This document shows positions 19,801-23,723 of a stretch of DNA of 23,723 nucleotides, piece after piece. The first letter of the stretch is position 1. Each line of letters starts with the position of its first letter. The stretch lies in contig ASPP01019678.1 in assembly GCA_000512085.1 (NCBI GenBank), forward strand, positions 1 through 23,723. Reading direction: 5' to 3'. The notes below the pieces were generated by a model. That model searched no databases. It saw nothing but the letters and a program-made list of their open reading frames with translations, and was not told where the DNA came from. Position numbers and translations under genes: made by a program. Source of the stretch: Reticulomyxa filosa. Lineage: Eukaryota > Foraminifera > Reticulomyxidae.

Positions 19801-21985
19801 CACCAGTGACAACAGTGTCGTTTGCGTATGCAATCACACCACTACATTCAGCTTGAAGAAGAGCACGTTCAAACCCAATATCAATTACGTAAAACTAAAT
19901 TCGTTCCGCGTCATCACCATTTCCAATTTGGCCAAGTATCCTGCTGGTTGGATCCTCGTATTGGTCGCCATTACTGTCTTTGCCATACTGCTGTATGTCG
20001 CTCCGGATGTCAATGACAAGCCTTTGATCGCTCACAGTCGAGGCGTGTGGAAAAGCTTTCGAGATGCCAATTGGTACGACTTTCGAGTTGGCATGGAAGC
20101 CAATATCTTGTGCAGCCAAGATGTGTGGTGGTGGAAGATCATGCGACTCTGGTATATCGCTATTCGCTGTGACCATATGATCGTTGGATTGTTCTTCCGC
20201 TACAAAGGCACGGGATATCGTCGTCAAGCTCGGCTATTTGCGTTTTTGGCCAAGCTGTTCACCTTAACCGCCGCCAATGGTCTCTTCTATGGAAATCCAA
20301 CCAATCCTTGGGGAAACGATTGGATCATTTCCCTTTACGCATCGCTCATTCAAATGCCTTTGGTTTTCGTCAAGTTTTGTTTCAAGCGTTACCAGTCCAA
20401 GGAAAAAATGGACAAAGAAGAATTCAATGTCCAGCTGCGTGCCACGGTTACCTTTTTCTTCTTCATGCATGTCTTTGTCGTTGTTTATTGTTATTATTAT
20501 TGTTTGTTGTATATATAATAGCTCGAATTGTTAAAAGCCATTGAAGTTATGTTGCATTAACACTGCTACTGTATATTGGAAGGAAGAACAATGGATGACA
20601 TTTTGAACAATACCAAAAAAATTTAAAAAATTTATGCTTTGTTTTTTTTTTTTTTCTCTTATCTTTTTTTCTTTCTCAAAATTGTTAGTTACAACAACTC
20701 GAGTATGGCAGGATAACGAGAGGTGAAACAACACTGGACAATGGAGAAAAAGGAGAGAAGCCAACGACAGAAACAAAGAGCGAAGAGAAAACAGACACGT
20801 TGTGGAATGAAACAAAGTCGGGCTCAAGTGAGGCAGTACACATGCAAGGGGATATAGAGATGATTACAACAGGAGATGATTTGAATAAACAACCGGTTTC
20901 TGCCACTGATGACGAGGCAAAGGTAACAGTAAAAACGTCGACATCACTGAAAACATCGAAAACACCGAAAACAAAACATTGGAATCCGCGGGACTTTGAA
21001 ATGATGAACATTGACACACTGACAAGGATCCTCGAGACTTCTGCGGATATCAACAATGCCAATGCGACCACATCTCCAAACGACAATGCCCAAGATACAG
21101 CAGATACCAAATTTGCGCAAGAGTTGATTGTTTCTGCAGAGCAAAAGTACCTGGCAACTGCTGCATTACGTCGCAAAATTATGGACCAACAATATTCTTG
21201 GTGGCACTGGTGCAAGTATGTGGCATGGGCATTCACTATCTCATGGACTCTCATTTGTGCTATCGTCACTTTAATTTTTGTCATTCGCTTTGATATGCTG
21301 CGAAGTGCTAAAAATGGATATGAGTCTGCTGTGATCAGCCAATGTCCAAATGGTATTGACATTACAGATATGAACACAATTCAGTACGATGAAACTGAAA
21401 AATCTATGGCCGATTATGTAACGAAAGTTTCGACATCCACCTTAAATACAGATAACGGATTTGAATTTGGACAATCCGTAGACCGTTGGCTTATGTCCAT
21501 TTTCATTGGCTTTTTGTTATCGCTCTTTGTTTGGCAGCCCTTGTTCGATTTGATTTTACAGGCTATTAAAGTACTTCGATTTGATGTTGAGTGCAAGACT
21601 AATCTGTATTTGAAAAAAAAAAAATAATAAGAACAATCGTAGACAAATACAATTTTGTGTGTATGTAATCAAAAAGCCGAAAGCAGTAAATGAAATATAT
21701 TTCTTTGCCAATACAAAATTGTTATTGACACTGGCCGAAAGGAATATCCTAGCCCAAGCAGGCGCCGATATAGAGTCAGATAACGATGTGGACAGCGGAT
21801 CTGCGGATGAAAACGATGATGCGGATTCTCAATCAATAAAAGAACACAAGGAAGAAGAAAATGTAAAATCAGAAATTAAAAATAGGACTAGCAGAATCCT
21901 CACCGTGATGAATGAAGTAGAAAAGAGAGAGTTTATGGAAATGTTGGGCTCTGATATGGATTTGTTACAACAAAACAACCCATAA
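13834..21985 (+). CDS. Polycystin-1-like receptor: Cys-ladder ectodomain, Pro-Thr stalk, REJ, GPS, truncated TM region
   Basis: Proposed exons: 13834-14403, 14475-14555, 14672-14777, 14849-~14940/14960, 15089-20470 and 20689-21985, about 2500 residues. The exon 4/5 junction is unresolved, and the last exon needs a 1-nt correction near 21613-21624. Order: signal peptide (MKHLWLGLIILLWL), about 16 Cys-ladder units, Pro-Thr stalk (16586-17602), REJ-like region with the VNSPPNNGTFRNATCSI and TPTQGNAFTETFTMFCTNEW signature near 18090-18200, GPS motif 19736-19849, then TM1 near 19936-20000. TM2/TM3 follow, with FFRYKGTGYRRQ and NGLFYG as in polycystin-1. After an intron come TM4, TM5 (RWLMSIFIGFLL...QPLFDLIL) and an acidic Ser/Glu-rich tail. 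There is no PLAT domain and no TM6-11 channel. Polycystin-1/REJ proteins are self-cleaving surface receptors; a sensing or adhesion role here is inferred. Confidence 0.82.
13900..16560 (+). repeat. Tandem Cys-ladder units in the receptor ectodomain (protein-level repeat)
   Basis: The ectodomain repeats a short unit: hydrophobic-x-hydrophobic-x-Cys, 4-12 residues, then (Ser/Ala)-Cys-x(3-4)-hydrophobic. Examples: IELQCLTENSCEENQI, LAIDCISNNSCNNIKMYC, VKMTCNNRHLCPRAIM, VQVQCDGSWSCAWSEFLV, LELQCHTLASCSNSVVF, VHIACTAPSSCSNSL and NITCFQSHNACKHTIL. I count about 16 units. Alternating hydrophobics with a Cys pair per turn would fit a disulfide-stapled beta-solenoid, which is inference. The repeat exists in protein, not DNA, so it is old. 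I do not recognise a named domain. The unit also guided the splicing of exons 1-3, where HSC...MTC spacing reappears once the intron is removed. Confidence 0.65.
16586..17602 (+). repeat. Pro-Thr tetrapeptide repeat tract encoding the receptor stalk
   Basis: 1017 nt encode 339 residues of PT-x-x repeats (PTKS, PTKN, PTTK, PSRF, PTRH and similar) with a 12-nt DNA period and occasional 15-nt units. Sub-blocks are nearly identical: a 16-nt segment at 16961-16976 recurs at 17044-17059, and an AAAGAATCC-type unit runs almost unbroken through about 17225-17440, showing recent slippage or unequal exchange. The dense Thr/Ser and Pro predict an extended, O-glycosylated, Lys-rich stalk. On the minus strand the same period leaves long open frames that are artefacts. 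Confidence 0.9.
19736..19849 (+). other. GPS autoproteolysis motif of the receptor
   Basis: The encoded segment has the four-Cys GPS pattern: CVYYNTTQTQWHDYGC, then CVCNHTTTF. The His-Thr-Thr triad (19835-19843) fits the H-x-[ST] cleavage site, with the scissile bond predicted between codons 19838-19840 and 19841-19843. The first conserved Trp of most GPS motifs is Tyr here; the second (QWHDYGC) is kept. It lies about 30 residues before TM1, as in polycystin-1 and adhesion receptors. Confidence 0.8.
20471..20688 (+). other. Intron in the receptor gene containing an ATT/TTG-rich microsatellite and T-runs
   Basis: Reading past 20470 gives an implausible FVVVYCYYYCLLYI tail from a TTATTATTATTGTT-like run and then a stop. 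A phase-0 donor GTCTTT at 20471 and a T-rich acceptor ending TTGTTAG at 20688 join TM3 to the soluble LQQLEYGR segment in frame. Donors at slightly later GT dinucleotides are possible. Confidence 0.6.
21613..21624 (+). other. Apparent 1-nt frameshift in a 12-A run of the receptor's last exon
   Basis: The frame carrying TM5 reads YLKKKK and stops just after this A12 run. With 11 A it continues through NNKNNRRQ into the open frame that ends at 21985. Both halves look coding and lack intervening intron-like T-rich sequence. An intron from GTACTT near 21571 to AATAAG at 21631 is a phase-compatible alternative. Confidence 0.55.
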
Positions 21986-22477
21986 AAGTTACAAAAAAGA
22001 GAATTGACTTATTTTTTCCATGCAGGTGCAACTACTTTTTTGGTGTAATTTGTTTATTTTCAGATAAAATTATGTAGATCTTTTTGCTGTGAGATATCTT
22101 TCTAGCCAATGGACATTCAAGTTTTGTTAGGATGTACTTGTTCACTAGATAAAAAATCAGGAAATCAGCAACTTTTTTATCTTAAAATCAAATAATTTCT
22201 TTTGGAATTGTTAAACATATCAAAGTACAGTCGATTTCTTTTTGACTTGTATTTTTGTGTAACACTGCACAATTAATTTTGAAAAAGACAGTATATACGT
22301 GAAGTATGTTTTTTGACATATAGTGCTGCCTTTTGTTCTTTTTTAAATTGTGAATAGACAATGTCTATGTAATCTTGATAAACAGATTTCTACACGTCTT
22401 TTGAAGAAGATATTGTTCAACTTTTTTTTTGGGACCTTTTGCACAAAATAAGGATTAATCTACAATAAATATCACTT
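21986..22477. other. Intergenic region upstream of the coiled-coil gene
   Basis: About 490 bp of AT-rich sequence without a coding frame, RNA gene or clear repeat. Both neighbours are on the plus strand, so it holds the receptor 3' UTR and the next promoter. Confidence 0.45.
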
Positions 22478-23723
22478 ATGGCACAAGAGAAACCAAAAAT
22501 AGATACTGGAATGAGTTTAGCTCAGCGTCGAAGCGCGTTGGATCCAACTAAACTGGGTCTAATAGGCAAACCTCCTCCAAAAAGGGCTTCGCTACAACCA
22601 GGGACTGCAAATTCATCTGAGGCTGCAATCCCGACCGATTTAAATATCAACAAGCCGATCCAAAGTGCAAAAAGACCAAAAACAGTTAAACATTGGCTCT
22701 TTAGTTTTTGTTCTTAAAAATGAATAGTGTACGTCGAATGATGGTTACTATATAATATTTTATATTTCTTTGTTTACAGAGCAGGCGAAAAAATATTCTC
22801 GAAGAAAATGAAGACGAAAACGAGGAAGCAAAAGTTCAACTTAAGAGAGAAGAGAGTGAAAGAAAAAGGAGTCACAGCTTTTTTGTAGATTTTTAAAGTA
22901 TAATTTTTGGAGTCTTTTTTTTTAGTTTGCAAACTATTGTGCTTACACACATGTGTAATATGTAATTGAAAAGATAACCGAGTATAAACAAAGCGACACG
23001 TCTTCTCATTCGCCAAGTTTCATCAAAACAGTTTGTGGAGAAAAGAAGTATAGCAAAAGGGGCGGCAACATTAAAATAAACATATAAAAAACATGTATTA
23101 TGTCCATTATGAACAATGTTGTTTTTTTTTTTTTATTGATTACAAATCAACGAAATGACAAAGGACCAAGAAATTCACCAAAAACCTCTGAACTCGCTTT
23201 CTCCAAGCTCGAGACACAGTGATGTGTTGGCAGCAGCGAGTGATAAGACATCAATTCGAAGGGACACGAGTCCAGTAGTGACGACCCGCATTCAAGCGAC
23301 GTCAAAGAAGGACACCACTGATGTCAACTTGTTGGAGTTGAGCGAATAGATAATGTACATACGTATATACATGTGCATGCAAAAAAGGGAGTAAAGGATC
23401 TAAAAACAAAATAAACAATTGGAACTAGAGACTACAAAGGCCAAATTCAAAGATTGAAAAATGAAGTTTTGCGACTTGCGTTGGCATGTGTGTAGAGTGT
23501 AAGTTGATGATATTCACACGAGAGTTGTATGGTTTGTAGTTGCTGGCGGCAGAAAAGAGAGGGAAAGAGAAAGATGACGAAATAATCAAATTGAATACGC
23601 AGTCACTTGACCTAATGAAAAACTTACGATTGTTAAAATTGATGACAATGTGTTCGTGTGTGCTTTTTTCGCACTGTTTTATTGATTTGTTTGGTTTGTT
23701 TATTGCAATTCAAAAAAAAAAAA
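22478..23723 (+). CDS. Partial multi-exon gene: basic Pro/Lys-rich N terminus then coiled coil, cut by window end
   Basis: ATG at 22478. A phase-consistent chain is 22478-22684 (MAQEKPKIDTGMSLAQ..., with KPPPKRASLQPG), 22780-~22884 (Glu/Arg-rich, SRRKNILEENEDENEE), 23164-~23320 (Ser/Thr-rich, DQEIHQKPLNSLSPSSRH), an exon near 23415-23490 (GQIQRLKNEVLRLALA, a clear heptad pattern) and one from about 23560 onward (GKEKDDEIIKLNTQSLDLMKNLRLLK), still open near the window end. The pattern, an unstructured basic N terminus followed by a coiled coil, suits a structural or cytoskeletal adaptor, but no family is recognised. Exon ends are tentative. It could instead be a two-exon 107-residue gene ending at 22896, with a second gene starting at the ATG at 23155. 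Confidence 0.5.

Noticed and set aside
19936-20240. A PLAT/LH2 domain between TM1 and TM2 of the receptor
   Set aside because: Only about 65 residues separate the membrane segments and they match the polycystin pre-TM2 block rather than a beta-sandwich.
1-23723. tRNA, rRNA, transposon or insertion-sequence features
   Set aside because: No cloverleaf-like segment, transposase or reverse-transcriptase motif, or paired long terminal or inverted repeats were recognised on either strand by eye; a covariance-model search was not possible.

Overview
The window is nuclear DNA from a eukaryotic protist. It is AT-rich and full of A/T homopolymers. Its genes carry many short GT-AG introns (mostly about 55-100 nt), TAA and TGA both end genes, and there are no bacterial operon signals. 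A TRAF7-like RING/WD40 protein, a polycystin-1-like receptor on a Pro-Thr stalk and an intron-dense kinesin together suggest a rhizarian, possibly a foraminifer such as Reticulomyxa. That is inference from gene content, not a database result. All exon models were built by hand from reading frame, intron phase and conserved motifs.

Layout. 1-1104: AT-rich, with one possible terminal exon of an upstream gene. 1105-3591 (+): RING / TRAF zinc finger / coiled coil / seven-WD40 protein in three exons. 4374-5866 (-): ELO fatty-acid elongase in eight exons, including 22-nt and 32-nt micro-exons; one exon needs a 1-nt correction in an A5 run. 6208-7015 (-): MPPED-like calcineurin-type metallophosphoesterase in two exons. 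7075-7314 (-): small protein with an N-myristoylation/palmitoylation-type start. 7741-12913 (+): about 18 exons that splice in phase into a predicted 1186-residue kinesin whose C terminus is a BAH domain, an architecture I do not know from any described kinesin. 13834-21985 (+): a predicted ~2500-residue receptor with signal peptide, a disulfide-ladder ectodomain of about 16 units, a 339-residue Pro-Thr stalk, REJ-like region, GPS autoproteolysis motif and a polycystin-1-type membrane region that stops before the channel. 22478-end (+): a coiled-coil gene cut by the window edge.

The genes look like ordinary neighbours rather than a pathway: ubiquitin/scaffold signalling, lipid elongation, phosphoesterase, a motor that may contact chromatin, and a large surface receptor. 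The two best leads are the kinesin-BAH fusion and the truncated polycystin-like receptor with its Cys-ladder ectodomain. Two apparent frameshifts, both in A/T homopolymers, look like sequencing errors rather than real gene decay.
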